Below the pieces are notes generated by a model. It was not told the origin of the DNA and made no database searches. It saw only the letters and a program-made list of their open reading frames with translations. DNA of 64,000 nt from Elusimicrobium sp. An273 (lineage in GTDB: Bacteria; Elusimicrobiota; Elusimicrobia; Elusimicrobiales; Elusimicrobiaceae), in the NCBI RefSeq assembly GCF_002159705.1, contig NZ_NFJD01000003.1, forward strand, positions 124,001 to 188,000, written 5' to 3'. This document shows, one piece after another, positions 1 to 8,455 of this stretch; position 1 is the first letter of the stretch; every line of letters starts with the position of its first letter. The position numbers and the translations under genes are program-made.

Positions 1-890
1 CGGTTAAAATCCGCCAAATCCATTTCTTCGCCGGAGGCGTTCAGCGGCGGCACTTCTTTTAAATCCCACGCATGCGGCGGCAAGGCCGCGTATACGGTGG
101 ATGTGCCAAACGCCGCCAGACGGTGCACAGTGGTAAAGGGCGCTTTTAAAGTGCTGAACAAATGGCTTTTTACAAAAAAGGAATATACAAACGCCGTGGA
201 AAAGCCGAGGGAGGTCATTTCCTTTTTTACTTCGTAATAATCCGGCAGCTGGAGTTGGACATTAGCGTTTTTGGCAGTATCCAAATAAATAAACGGCGAG
301 GCGGGCACCCCGTCCAACCGCAGCAGAAACCGGGTGTACGGCTCCCCGGTGGCCGCCACCATTTTTTTGAGCTGTTCGCTGACCAGCACGTCAAACTGGC
401 GGGCCTCAATATGGCCTACAATTTCAATGTCGCCCGGAGCGTCTTTCAGCTGCACCAAGTCCGGCGTACCGTCCGCCCGGCGAAGCAGTACCGTTTCGTA
501 ATTTTGAATAAAAAGCAACACGCCCTGCCCCTGCTTGGGCGGAATGAGCGGCTCAATGGTGCGCCTAAGCACATCCGTCCATTCTCTTCCTACAATAACC
601 ACGCGGCGGCTGTGGTCTAACTTCTCCGGATTTCGAACCAGCCGCGGCAAAAGCGGCACAATGTCCACATTTCCTTCGGACTTGGCGGCCGTTAAATCGG
701 CGGTAAAGAAAAAACTTTCCCCTTGGTAGTCGTATTGAATATACAGCGTATGCCCGCTTAAAAAAGCGTCCGCCGGCTCCACTTCGTGTGCCGCCACCCG
801 GCGCAGGGCCTCCTGCTTGCGGGCATTGTGCACGCACGCACCTAAAGAAAAGCACAAAAAAACACACACCAACAAACGCAGCTTACGCAT
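1..890 (-). CDS. putative lipoprotein, 3' end beyond window
   Basis: This frame is open from the left edge to an ATG at 890 and gives 296 codons without a stop. An AAGGAG Shine-Dalgarno lies 7-8 nt upstream. The N-terminus (MRKLRLLVCVFLCFSLGAC) is a lipoprotein signal peptide with an LGAC lipobox, so the mature protein should be lipidated at Cys19 and membrane anchored. The rest is soluble-looking, with a repeated 'VVIVGREW' and 'DIEIVGHIE' style of beta-strand and no motif I recognise. The C-terminus is cut off by the window. It lies just downstream of the SGNH hydrolase on the same strand, 25 bp apart, so the two are probably co-transcribed. Function unknown. Confidence 0.8.
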   Translation of the reverse strand, partial: MRKLRLLVCVFLCFSLGACVHNARKQEALRRVAAHEVEPADAFLSGHTLYIQYDYQGESFFFTADLTAAKSEGNVDIVPLLPRLVRNPEKLDHSRRVVIVGREWTDVLRRTIEPLIPPKQGQGVLLFIQNYETVLLRRADGTPDLVQLKDAPGDIEIVGHIEARQFDVLVSEQLKKMVAATGEPYTRFLLRLDGVPASPFIYLDTAKNANVQLQLPDYYEVKKEMTSLGFSTAFVYSFFVKSHLFSTLKAPFTTVHRLAAFGTSTVYAALPPHAWDLKEVPPLNASGEEMDLADFN

Positions 891-915
891 CCGGCGGCTC
901 CTTACGAAAAAAAAT

Positions 916-1515
916 TTATTTTAAATAGGGTTTAATTTCCTGATACACCCGCTCGGCCACAATTTCATAGCCGGCACCGTTGGGGTGCACCATGTCGGAC
1001 TTATACTGCCGCTTATTAAAAATGCCTTTCAATATCTCCGGCACAAATACCGCTTCTTTCTGCCGGGCCATCTCTTTATACGCTTGGGTATAGCGGCCCA
1101 TGCCCGGGCCGCCGGTGTCTATAATCACGGCAATGGCGCCCGCTTGCTGCACGGCGTCCACAATCTGCCCCACTGCCGCCACGGCCGTTTCCATACTGCG
1201 CCCCTGCATATAATCGTTGGCGCCGAACTCAATCAGCACCATATAGGGGTTTTGCTCCAGCACATGCGCCAGGCGGGAAGGCGCGTGGGCGGCCGTCTCG
1301 CCGGAGAGGCCCAAGTTCACCACTTCTCTTCCTATTTTTTTAGACAGAAAATCCGGATACGCCTCTCCCTTCGGCGCACCATAGCCGGCGGTCAGGCTGT
1401 CGCCAAACGCCACCACCGTACTTCCGGCATTATTTACATTTTTTACAGCAGGCGTATCTTTCATAAAATAATATACCGCCCCCGCCGCCAACAGCAGCAC
1501 AATCCATTTTTTCAT
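916..1515 (-). CDS. SGNH/GDSL hydrolase (arylesterase/TesA-like)
   Basis: A 199-residue protein starting at MKKWIVLL; I chose this ATG because a GAGGGGG Shine-Dalgarno lies 6-7 nt upstream and it opens a hydrophobic signal or anchor segment (residues 3-18). All four SGNH blocks are present: AFGDSLTAGYG (nucleophile Ser), the Gly of SGETAA, GANDYM (Asn) and DMVHPNGAGY (Asp/His). Members of this family hydrolyse esters and thioesters and are often periplasmic lysophospholipases or arylesterases. The substrate cannot be read from sequence. It is the first gene of a short minus-strand unit that is divergent from the galactose operon. Confidence 0.9.
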   Translation of the reverse strand: MKKWIVLLLAAGAVYYFMKDTPAVKNVNNAGSTVVAFGDSLTAGYGAPKGEAYPDFLSKKIGREVVNLGLSGETAAHAPSRLAHVLEQNPYMVLIEFGANDYMQGRSMETAVAAVGQIVDAVQQAGAIAVIIDTGGPGMGRYTQAYKEMARQKEAVFVPEILKGIFNKRQYKSDMVHPNGAGYEIVAERVYQEIKPYLK

Positions 1516-1579
1516 CAAAATCCCCCTCGTTTTATTATAACACACCCGCCGTTTTCCCGTACGCGCGTATGAAAAAGGG

Positions 1580-1613
1580 TTGACTTTTGTTCCCTTTATT
1601 ATAGAATAAGAGT
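1580..1613 (+). promoter_or_regulatory. promoter of the cdd-gal operon, predicted leaderless
   Basis: TTGACT (1580-1585), a 16-nt spacer and TAGAAT (1602-1607) form a good sigma70-type promoter. The ATG of cdd is 6 nt after the -10, so transcription should begin at or within 1-2 nt of the start codon. No Shine-Dalgarno is present. Confidence 0.7.
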
Positions 1614-2048
1614 ATGAGAAAACCACTAACCAAAGCCGAAGAAACCGCCTTATTGGATGCTGCCCAGGCAGCACGTGAAAATTCTTATTCCCCCTACTCC
1701 AAATTTAAAGTGGGGGCTGCCGTCTTGACGGAAGACGGACGGATTTTTACCGGCACCAACATTGAAAACGCTTCCTACGGGCTGACCGTCTGCGCGGAGC
1801 GCAATGCCATGTTTGCCGCGGTAGGCGCGGGCCAGCGCCGCATGCGGGCCTTGGCGCTGATTACCCAAAAACTGCCGGGCATGGCGTTCAACTCGCCCTG
1901 CGGGGCCTGCCGGCAGGTGATGAGCGAGTTTATGCCGCCCAACACGCCTATTTTGATTGCCGTGCTGGACAATAATAAACGCACGGTGTACCGCAAACAA
2001 CTGCGGGAGTTGATGCCTTTTCCGTTTGACAAATTTTCAGCAAAATAA
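1614..2048 (+). CDS. cdd: cytidine deaminase
   Basis: A 144-residue homotetrameric-type cytidine deaminase, which converts cytidine or deoxycytidine to uridine or deoxyuridine in pyrimidine salvage. The zinc site is intact: TVCAERNA (Cys plus catalytic Glu) and PCGACRQV (two Cys). YSPYSKFKVGAAV and the GTNIENASYG block are typical of the family, and the length is normal. It is the first gene of the galactose operon, 36 bp before galM. Its product uridine could feed the UTP/UDP-sugar pool used by GalE and GalT, which is an inference. The start codon is preceded by a -10 box and not by a Shine-Dalgarno. Confidence 0.96.
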   Translation: MRKPLTKAEETALLDAAQAARENSYSPYSKFKVGAAVLTEDGRIFTGTNIENASYGLTVCAERNAMFAAVGAGQRRMRALALITQKLPGMAFNSPCGACRQVMSEFMPPNTPILIAVLDNNKRTVYRKQLRELMPFPFDKFSAK

Positions 2049-2084
2049 CTGCGCGGCGTATGCCGCGTATTTTTTGGGGGATTT

Positions 2085-3023
2085 ATGACACAAACCACCT
2101 ACAAAGGTTTGCCCGCTTGGACGTTGGAAAACAACGCCCTGCGCGTAACGTTCCTGCCCGGCTACGCCTGCAAAATGGCTAGTTTGATCAGCCGCAAAAC
2201 GGGCCGCGAGTTTTTATTTCAATCCGCGCAAGACACCCTGCGCGTGCCCGCATACGGCGCTTCGTTTGCCGACTACGACTCCAGCGGCTTTGACGAGGTT
2301 TTCCCTTCCATAGACGCCTGCCCCTACCCGGACGGTTCTTTCCGGGGCACGCCCATTCCCGACCACGGCGATATTTGGGCCCTGCCGTGGGAAAGCGTCT
2401 GCTCGCCGGACGGCAAGGCCGCCAAAGCCTTTGTAAAAGGCCCGAAACTGCCGTATATTTTCTCTAAAACCATTACGCTAAAAGACAATGCAGTTCAGTT
2501 GGAATACTGCGTGGAAAATACTGCCGAGGAAGATTTTAAATTTATCTGGACGCCCCACTGCCTGCTGGCCTGTTCGCCCGCGACGCGCCTTTTGGTGCCG
2601 GAAAATTTAAAACAAGTCATGTCGGTGGAACACTCCACCAAGCGCTTGGGCCCGTGGGGCACGCTGCACTCCTACCCGCTGACGGTAGACGTGCGCGGCC
2701 TGAAATTGGATCTGGCCGCCACGGAACCGCGCACCGTGCGCAACTGCGAAAAATTTTACTTTACCGAGAAAAACACCGCCGGCTGGTGCGGCATCGAACA
2801 TACCGACACCGGCGAAAAACTCATCTACAACTACGACGCCGACAAAGTGCCGTATCTGGGCGTGTGGAAAACCCAGGGCGGCTACCGCGGCGATTACAAC
2901 CTGGCGCTGGAGCCCTGCACCGGCGTGTACGACGATTTATACGTGGCCTCCAAAATCCGCCGTGCGGCCGTCATCGGCCCCAAAGGCCGCTATGAATGGA
3001 CGTTTAAAATGACGGTAGAATAA
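2085..3023 (+). CDS. galM: aldose 1-epimerase family protein (galactose mutarotase)
   Basis: A 312-residue galactose-mutarotase-like beta-sandwich protein. Probable catalytic residues are the His in PDHGDIWALPWE, the His in WTPHCLLA and the Glu in LALEPCTG, matching the two His and one Glu of GalM. The family interconverts alpha and beta anomers of galactose, giving the alpha form used by galactokinase. The sequence is more divergent than classical GalM, so another aldohexose could be the substrate. A GGGGGA Shine-Dalgarno precedes the ATG. Its position directly before galK supports a role in the Leloir pathway. Confidence 0.82.
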   Translation: MTQTTYKGLPAWTLENNALRVTFLPGYACKMASLISRKTGREFLFQSAQDTLRVPAYGASFADYDSSGFDEVFPSIDACPYPDGSFRGTPIPDHGDIWALPWESVCSPDGKAAKAFVKGPKLPYIFSKTITLKDNAVQLEYCVENTAEEDFKFIWTPHCLLACSPATRLLVPENLKQVMSVEHSTKRLGPWGTLHSYPLTVDVRGLKLDLAATEPRTVRNCEKFYFTEKNTAGWCGIEHTDTGEKLIYNYDADKVPYLGVWKTQGGYRGDYNLALEPCTGVYDDLYVASKIRRAAVIGPKGRYEWTFKMTVE

Positions 3024-3067
3024 CATTTACTTCGGGCCGGTACATCCGCCCAAAAGGGGAGAAGGGT

Positions 3068-4240
3068 ATGAATCAACAAGCATTAAGAAGCAAATTCAAC
3101 GAAGTGTTTAAAAAAGAAAAACTATACTTTTTTGCACCGGGCCGCGTAAACTTAATCGGCGAGCATACCGATTATAACGGCGGGCATGTTTTCCCCTGTG
3201 CGCTTTCGTTCGGCACGCACTGCGTGTTCTGCAAGCGCGACGACCGGAAAATACGCCTCTACTCACTCAATTTTCCGCAACAAGGCATTATTGACGCGGA
3301 TCTCGACAATCTTTCCTACGATAAAAAACAAGACTGGGCCAACTACCCGCTGGGCGTCATTAAAACCCTGCAAAACCACGGCTACAAAATAGACCAAGGA
3401 TTTGAGCTGATGTACTGGGGCGATATTCCCAACGGGGCGGGGCTTTCTTCCTCGGCCTCTATTGAGCTGGCCACGGCCGTAGCGATGAACACCGTATTTA
3501 AACTGCTCATCCCGCCGGTGGAACTGGTGAAATTATGCCAAGAAGCCGAAAACAAATTTGTAGGCATGAACTGCGGCATTATGGATCAGTTCGCCATTGG
3601 CATGGGCAAAGAAGGGTGCGCCGTTTTGCTCGATTGCAATACGCTGGAATATGAATACGCCCCGCTGGATTTAAAAGGCATTTCCATCGTGATTATGAAC
3701 ACCAACAAACGCCGCGAACTGGCCGACTCCAAATACAACGAGCGCCGCGGCGAATGCGAACGCGCGTTAAAAGCGCTGCAAACCCAGCTGCCGATTAAAT
3801 CGTTGGGCGAGCTGAGCATAGAAGAGTTTGAAAAGAACAAAGATTTAATCACCAACCCCGTTGAGCGCAAACGCGCCAAACACGCCGTGTATGAAAACCA
3901 ACGCACGCTGCAGGCCGTGGAACGATTAAAAGCGGGCGACGTGGCAACCTTTGGCAAACTGATGAACGAGTCCCACATTTCCCTGCGCGACGACTACGAA
4001 GTAACCGGCAAAGAGCTAGACGCCTTGGCCGAAGCCGCCTGGCAGCAGAAAGGCGTGCTGGGCGCGCGGATGACGGGGGCCGGTTTCGGCGGCTGCGCCA
4101 TTGCCCTAGTCAAAGACGAAAACCTGAAAGATTTTATTGATAACGTAGGCAAAATCTACCGGGAAAAAACCGGCCTGACGGCTGATTTTTACATTGCTTC
4201 TATCGGCGGCCCGGCCCGCCCGGAAGAAAAGATGTACTAA
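3068..4240 (+). CDS. galK: galactokinase
   Basis: A 390-residue GHMP kinase that phosphorylates alpha-D-galactose to galactose 1-phosphate. The galactokinase signature GRVNLIGEHTDYNGG is at residues 27-41, the ATP-binding GLSSSAS motif follows the segment at about residue 120, and the third GHMP motif reads TGAGFGGCAIA near the C-terminus. The length is normal. It has a purine-rich Shine-Dalgarno (AAAGGGGAGAAGGG). It is the third gene of the operon, 44 bp after galM and 24 bp before galE. Confidence 0.97.
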   Translation: MNQQALRSKFNEVFKKEKLYFFAPGRVNLIGEHTDYNGGHVFPCALSFGTHCVFCKRDDRKIRLYSLNFPQQGIIDADLDNLSYDKKQDWANYPLGVIKTLQNHGYKIDQGFELMYWGDIPNGAGLSSSASIELATAVAMNTVFKLLIPPVELVKLCQEAENKFVGMNCGIMDQFAIGMGKEGCAVLLDCNTLEYEYAPLDLKGISIVIMNTNKRRELADSKYNERRGECERALKALQTQLPIKSLGELSIEEFEKNKDLITNPVERKRAKHAVYENQRTLQAVERLKAGDVATFGKLMNESHISLRDDYEVTGKELDALAEAAWQQKGVLGARMTGAGFGGCAIALVKDENLKDFIDNVGKIYREKTGLTADFYIASIGGPARPEEKMY

Positions 4241-4264
4241 TTTGTTATTTTACAGGAGATTTTT

Positions 4265-5239
4265 ATGAAAAACATTTTGGTAATCGGCGGTGCGGGGTAT
4301 ATCGGCTCGCACACCGTAAAGATGCTGGCGCAAAAAGGATACAATCCCGTTGTTTTTGACAATTTGTCCAAAGGCCACCGCGAGGCCGTAGCCAACTACC
4401 CCTTTGAACTGGGAGACCTGGGCGACAAAGCCCGCCTGGCGGAAGTGTTTAAAAAACACCAAATAGACGCCGTGATGCATTTTGCCGCCTTTATTGAAGT
4501 GGGCGAAAGCGTCAAAGAGCCGTCCAAATACTACCACAACAACGTAGCCAAAGTGCTTAATTTGCTAGACGCTATGGTGGAACACGGCATTAAATACTTT
4601 GTGTTTTCCTCCACCGCCGCCACATTCGGCGAACCCGTCAAAGAAAAAATAGACGAAACCCACCCCCAAAACCCCATCAACCCCTACGGCAACACCAAGC
4701 TGATGGTGGAAAAAATGCTCGCCGATTTTGACACGGCCTACGGCCTTAAGGCCACGGCCCTGCGCTACTTTAACGCCAGCGGCGCCGACGATTCCGGCGA
4801 CATCGGCGAATCCCACACCCCCGAAACGCACTTAATTCCCATCGTCCTGCAAGCCGCCGCGGGCAAACGCCCTTGCATTAAAATGTTCGGCAACGATTAC
4901 CCCACCCCGGACGGCACCTGCATCCGCGATTATGTACACGTAAACGACTTGGCGCGCGCGCATATTTTGGCGCTTGAAAAAATGTTTAAAGACAACGTCA
5001 GCGAGCGCTTCAACCTGGGGAGCGGAAACGGATTTTCCGTAGCTGAGCTCGTCAAAGAGGCCAAACGCATTACCGGGGTGGATTTTAAAGTGGAAGTGGC
5101 CCCCCGCCGCGCCGGAGATCCCGCCGTGCTGGTGGCCGACAGCGCCAAAGCCCAAAAAGTATTGGGCTGGAAACCCGAATACAACCTTACGCGCATCATT
5201 GAAACGGCGTGGAATTGGGAACAACACCGCAAATTTTAG
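4265..5239 (+). CDS. galE: UDP-glucose 4-epimerase
   Basis: A 324-residue extended short-chain dehydrogenase. The NAD-binding GGAGYIGS motif is at residues 8-15, the catalytic Ser lies in FSSTAATFG, and the Tyr and Lys of YxxxK lie in NPYGNTKLMVEKM. It interconverts UDP-galactose and UDP-glucose, closing the Leloir cycle and also supplying UDP-galactose for surface glycans. The Shine-Dalgarno is AGGAGA. The stop codon is 8 bp before the galT start, so the two are translated from one mRNA. Confidence 0.96.
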   Translation: MKNILVIGGAGYIGSHTVKMLAQKGYNPVVFDNLSKGHREAVANYPFELGDLGDKARLAEVFKKHQIDAVMHFAAFIEVGESVKEPSKYYHNNVAKVLNLLDAMVEHGIKYFVFSSTAATFGEPVKEKIDETHPQNPINPYGNTKLMVEKMLADFDTAYGLKATALRYFNASGADDSGDIGESHTPETHLIPIVLQAAAGKRPCIKMFGNDYPTPDGTCIRDYVHVNDLARAHILALEKMFKDNVSERFNLGSGNGFSVAELVKEAKRITGVDFKVEVAPRRAGDPAVLVADSAKAQKVLGWKPEYNLTRIIETAWNWEQHRKF

Positions 5240-5247
5240 GAGCCCGT

Positions 5248-6753
5248 ATGGATATTAACCTGCTGATAGATCAATTAATCGCTTTTGCCGTAAACGAAAA
5301 ACTCCTGCCCGCGCGCGACCGCGCCTGGGCGGTAAACCAACTGTTGGATATTCTGCATTTATCCGACTATACCCCCAGCGGCTTTAGCGGCAAAACGCCG
5401 CCCTATCCGTGTGAAATTTTAAAAAATATCTGCGACTGGGCCGCCCAACAAGGCTTCATCTCGCCCGACACGGTAACCATGCGGGATTTGTTTGACACCA
5501 AGCTGATGGGCGTGTTTGCCCGCCAGCCTTCGGCGGTAACGGACGAATTTTTTGCGCTCTATAAAAAAAGCCCCAAAGCCGCTACCGATAAATTCTACCA
5601 CGACGCCCGCGCGCTGGACTACATCCGCACCGAACGCGTGGCCAAAAACCTGGCCTGGAAAGCCCGCACGCCTTACGGCAGCTTGGATATTACCATCAAT
5701 ATGTCCAAACCGGAAAAAGACCCCAAGGACATCGCCGCCGCCCTTACGGTAAAAGCGTCTTCTTACCCGCCGTGCCTTTTGTGCAAGGAAAACGAGGGCT
5801 ACGCCGGGCGCGTGAATCATCCGGCCCGCCAAAACCTGCGGCTGGTGCCGCTGGATTTGTTAAAAGACGGCAAACCGTGGTATCTGCAGTATTCGCCGTA
5901 TGTGTATTATAACGAACACTGCATTTTCCTCTCCGACCGGCACGAACCGATGAAACTGACCCGCAAAAGTTTTGAGCGGCTGCTTAATTTTGTGGATTTT
6001 CTGCCGCATTATTTCATCGGCTCCAACGCCGATTTGCCCATCGTAGGCGGCTCTATTTTGACGCACGACCATTTCCAAGGCGGGCGGTATGTGTTTGCCA
6101 TGGAAAAAGCGCCGGTGGAGCAAACCTTTAAACTTAAAAAATTCCCGCGCGTGAAGGCGGGCATCGTCAAATGGCCGATGAGCGTCATCCGCCTAAACGG
6201 CTCTAAAAAAGACCTTATCGAAGCCGGGGAATACATCCTTAAAAAATGGCGCACTTACAGCGACCCCAAGGCGGATATTTTAGCCAAAACAGGCGACACG
6301 CCGCACAACACCGTCACGCCCATCGCCCGCCGCCGCGGCAAGGCCTTTGAGCTCGACATCGTGCTTCGCAACAACCGCACCACGGAAGAATTTCCGATGG
6401 GCATTTTCCACCCCCACGCCGAAGTGCACCATATTAAAAAGGAAAATATCGGCCTGATTGAAGTTATGGGGCTGGCGGTGCTGCCGGCACGGCTTGCCAA
6501 AGAATTAAAAGCCTTGGAAGCGCCGCTTATCAAAAAAGATCTGGCCGCCATTTGGAAAGACGAAAGCCTTTCCAAACACGCGCCTTGGGCGGAAGAACTG
6601 CTTAAAAAATATGCGTTTACCGCCAGGAACACGGCCGAAATTCTGCGCACCGAAGTGGGCAAAGTGTTTGCCCGCGTGTTGGAATACGCCGGCGTATACA
6701 AACGGACGCCCGAAGGCAAAGCCGCCTTTGAGCGGTTTATTAAAAAACTCTAA
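5248..6753 (+). CDS. galT: class II UDP-glucose-hexose-1-phosphate uridylyltransferase
   Basis: A 501-residue type 2 GalT, the long form typical of Firmicutes and distinct from the roughly 350-residue class I enzyme. It moves UMP from UDP-glucose to galactose 1-phosphate. The motif SILTHDHFQGG and the later IFHPHAEVHHIKKENIGLIEVMG block are the family landmarks. I chose the ATG at 5248, which follows TTAGGAG by 5-6 nt; a longer in-frame reading would start inside galE. It is the last gene of the operon and is followed by a strong terminator. The class II type suggests ancestral exchange with Firmicutes. Confidence 0.93.
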   Translation: MDINLLIDQLIAFAVNEKLLPARDRAWAVNQLLDILHLSDYTPSGFSGKTPPYPCEILKNICDWAAQQGFISPDTVTMRDLFDTKLMGVFARQPSAVTDEFFALYKKSPKAATDKFYHDARALDYIRTERVAKNLAWKARTPYGSLDITINMSKPEKDPKDIAAALTVKASSYPPCLLCKENEGYAGRVNHPARQNLRLVPLDLLKDGKPWYLQYSPYVYYNEHCIFLSDRHEPMKLTRKSFERLLNFVDFLPHYFIGSNADLPIVGGSILTHDHFQGGRYVFAMEKAPVEQTFKLKKFPRVKAGIVKWPMSVIRLNGSKKDLIEAGEYILKKWRTYSDPKADILAKTGDTPHNTVTPIARRRGKAFELDIVLRNNRTTEEFPMGIFHPHAEVHHIKKENIGLIEVMGLAVLPARLAKELKALEAPLIKKDLAAIWKDESLSKHAPWAEELLKKYAFTARNTAEILRTEVGKVFARVLEYAGVYKRTPEGKAAFERFIKKL

Positions 6754-6766
6754 TCGGCCCGCTATC

Positions 6767-6800
6767 AAAAACCCCGTCTTTTTAGACGGGGTTTTTGTAT
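6767..6800 (+). terminator. intrinsic terminator of the cdd-gal operon
   Basis: Perfect 12-bp inverted repeat (AAAAACCCCGTC / GACGGGGTTTTT) with a short loop and a T tract, beginning 14 bp after the galT stop. Confidence 0.92.
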
Positions 6801-6925
6801 GCAAATTTCTTTTGGCTATTTCTCCACAGTCATGATAAGGCCCCATTTTTTGTATTCCCCGCTGTTTGGTACGACTCTAACACCCCTTTTCATCTCCGCA
6901 AAAGCTGGCTAAACGTAAAATACAG

Positions 6926-6970
6926 TTGACATCCGTATCTAAAATTTATAGAACAAAATATAGAACAAAA
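6926..6970 (+). promoter_or_regulatory. lexA-like gene promoter with tandem direct-repeat operator
   Basis: TTGACA (6926-6931), a 17-nt spacer and TAGAAC (6949-6954) form the promoter. Two perfect copies of TATAGAACAAAA lie head to tail at 6947-6958 and 6959-6970, the first covering the -10. GAAC cores repeat every 12 bp on one face of the helix. This fits autoregulation by the repressor encoded just downstream, which is an inference. Confidence 0.65.
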
Positions 6971-6992
6971 AAAATCGTTAAAGGAGGCCGCG

Positions 6993-7601
6993 ATGAAAGC
7001 CCTGCACCCCAAGCAAGCCGAACTGTTGGAAATTTTAAAGGCCAACATCTCCGATCCGTTGACGATGGAAGAATTGGCCGACCGCTTGAATTTAAGCGCC
7101 AAAAGCGTGGTGTTTCACCACATTAAGCAGTTGGAAAAGAAAGGCTACTTAAAACGCAACCCGGCCAACCCGCGCGACTATATTATTTTAAAAGACCCGG
7201 AGAAAAACGTCATTTATTTAAAAATGTACGGCATGGCCAAATGCGGCCCGGAAGGCACCCTTTTAGACGGTACCCCCACGCGCATTGTGCCGGTGGATCC
7301 CAGTATGATTTATTTTCCGGCCTGCAAAGGCTTTATGGTGGAGGCTAAAGGCGATTCCATGCAAACGCTGATTGCCCCGCACGATTGGCTGATTGTGGAG
7401 CAAAACCATAGCCCCAAAAACAAAGATGTGGTGGTGTGCGTAAACAACGGGGAAGTAATGGTCAAACGTTTTACCAAAGACGGCGAAAACGTGATTTTAC
7501 AGTCCGAAAATCCGCAGTATAACCCCATTATTGCAGACCGGGATTCCTTCCACGTGGAAGGGATCGTGCGCAGCATTATCAAGCGCAGCGTCAGCTGTTA
7601 G
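6993..7601 (+). CDS. lexA: LexA-like S24 family repressor with Cys-Gly cleavage site
   Basis: A 202-residue protein with an N-terminal winged helix (about residues 5-68) and a C-terminal S24 peptidase domain. The catalytic Ser is Ser122 in KGDSM and the Lys is Lys158 in VMVKRF. The self-cleavage position aligns with Cys84-Gly85 (MAKCGPEG), a Cys-Gly bond as in UmuD and not the Ala-Gly usual in LexA. In the family, RecA filaments trigger cleavage and induce the SOS response. It has a strong AAAGGAGG Shine-Dalgarno and stands as a single gene with its own terminator. Another S24 transcription factor is possible, but size and domain order fit LexA. Confidence 0.85.
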   Translation: MKALHPKQAELLEILKANISDPLTMEELADRLNLSAKSVVFHHIKQLEKKGYLKRNPANPRDYIILKDPEKNVIYLKMYGMAKCGPEGTLLDGTPTRIVPVDPSMIYFPACKGFMVEAKGDSMQTLIAPHDWLIVEQNHSPKNKDVVVCVNNGEVMVKRFTKDGENVILQSENPQYNPIIADRDSFHVEGIVRSIIKRSVSC

Positions 7602-7652
7602 TTTTCCTGCTTGTTCCGGGCGCCGAAACCCGGGGCAATTAGTCGTAACCTC

Positions 7653-7690
7653 ACCGGGGCCGCTCGCAAAAAAGCGGCCCCGGTTTATTT
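7653..7690 (+). terminator. intrinsic terminator of the lexA-like gene
   Basis: Perfect 12-bp stem (ACCGGGGCCGCT / AGCGGCCCCGGT) around an A-rich loop, followed by TTATTT, 51 bp after the stop codon. Confidence 0.85.
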
Positions 7691-7770
7691 GCTCAAAGGT
7701 CTCCCTCCTGCGGCATTTGTCAGGCCCTTTTAGCCGTTCACGCCAACATTGCGCCCAATTCCCGTGCATA

Positions 7771-7801
7771 AAAAAAGCCCCGCCAAAGCGGGGCTTTTTA
7801 A
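7771..7801 (-). terminator. bidirectional terminator after the CBM48 protein gene
   Basis: AAAAAAGCCCCGC / GCGGGGCTTTTT stem-loop with A and T tracts on both sides, 12 bp past the stop codon of the minus-strand gene. Confidence 0.85.
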
Positions 7802-7812
7802 AAACATCAAAT

Positions 7813-8436
7813 TTATTCTATGACTAGGAGCGAACGTCCGTCTTTCTCTTCCGAATAGGGATCCAGCTTGTTTTTGCCGTCCACCACATACAGGAACTTG
7901 TAGGTGCCCGGAGCGATAGACAAAGTGGTTTCCCAATAATCGCCGCGTTTTTTAAGCGGTTTGGGTTTGGCCATCGTAAACCCGCTGACGACGGAAACTT
8001 TGTTCCCTTCGCCAAACCAGCGGAAGGTAACCCGGCGGTATTTGCTCTTGGGGTTTACCTTAACAACAATGCTTTCCTTCTTTTCCTGCGCGGCCGCCGG
8101 CTGGGTTTGTTCGGCCGGTTTTACTTCCGGCTCTTTTACCGGGGCAGGCTTGGTTTCCAGTTCTTCGTTGGAAACAGGCGCCGCCGCCACCGATTCTACC
8201 ACAATCGCTTCCGTGCCGGCTACCACATCCGTTTCCGAAATTTCAGGGACTTCCACCACTTCGGTTTGTTCAACCGTGGCCGCAGCGGCCGGCGCGTCAA
8301 ACAAACGAGCAGAAAAGTGCTTGTAGAGAAAAAACCCGAACACGCACAAAAAAATGATATCTACGATAATCAAAAACAGCCACAAATCTTTGTTTCCGGC
8401 CGGTTTAATGTCCAAATCCAGGTTTTCGTTTTCCAT
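7813..8436 (-). CDS. membrane-anchored protein with C-terminal CBM48/AMPK-beta-like glycogen-binding domain
   Basis: A 207-residue protein: a short cytoplasmic N-terminus, one transmembrane helix (about residues 18-40), a long Ala/Pro/Glu/Val-rich linker (about 45-125) and a C-terminal immunoglobulin-like domain (about 130-207). That domain contains the pattern RRVTFRWFGEGNKV, DYWETTLSIAPGTYKFLYVVDGK and LDPYSEE, which matches the CBM48/AMPK glycogen-recognition fold of starch and glycogen enzymes. No catalytic domain is attached. It may tether alpha-glucan or an alpha-glucan enzyme to the envelope, which is an inference. It follows tRNA-Gly and the CCA enzyme on the same strand. Confidence 0.75.
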   Translation of the reverse strand: MENENLDLDIKPAGNKDLWLFLIIVDIIFLCVFGFFLYKHFSARLFDAPAAAATVEQTEVVEVPEISETDVVAGTEAIVVESVAAAPVSNEELETKPAPVKEPEVKPAEQTQPAAAQEKKESIVVKVNPKSKYRRVTFRWFGEGNKVSVVSGFTMAKPKPLKKRGDYWETTLSIAPGTYKFLYVVDGKNKLDPYSEEKDGRSLLVIE

Positions 8437-8455
8437 AATTGTTCCTGATAAAAAA

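Noticed and set aside
162..867. Several frames opposite or out of phase with the first lipoprotein gene
   Set aside because: The edge-open minus-strand frame has a lipobox signal peptide and a Shine-Dalgarno; the others are its shadows.
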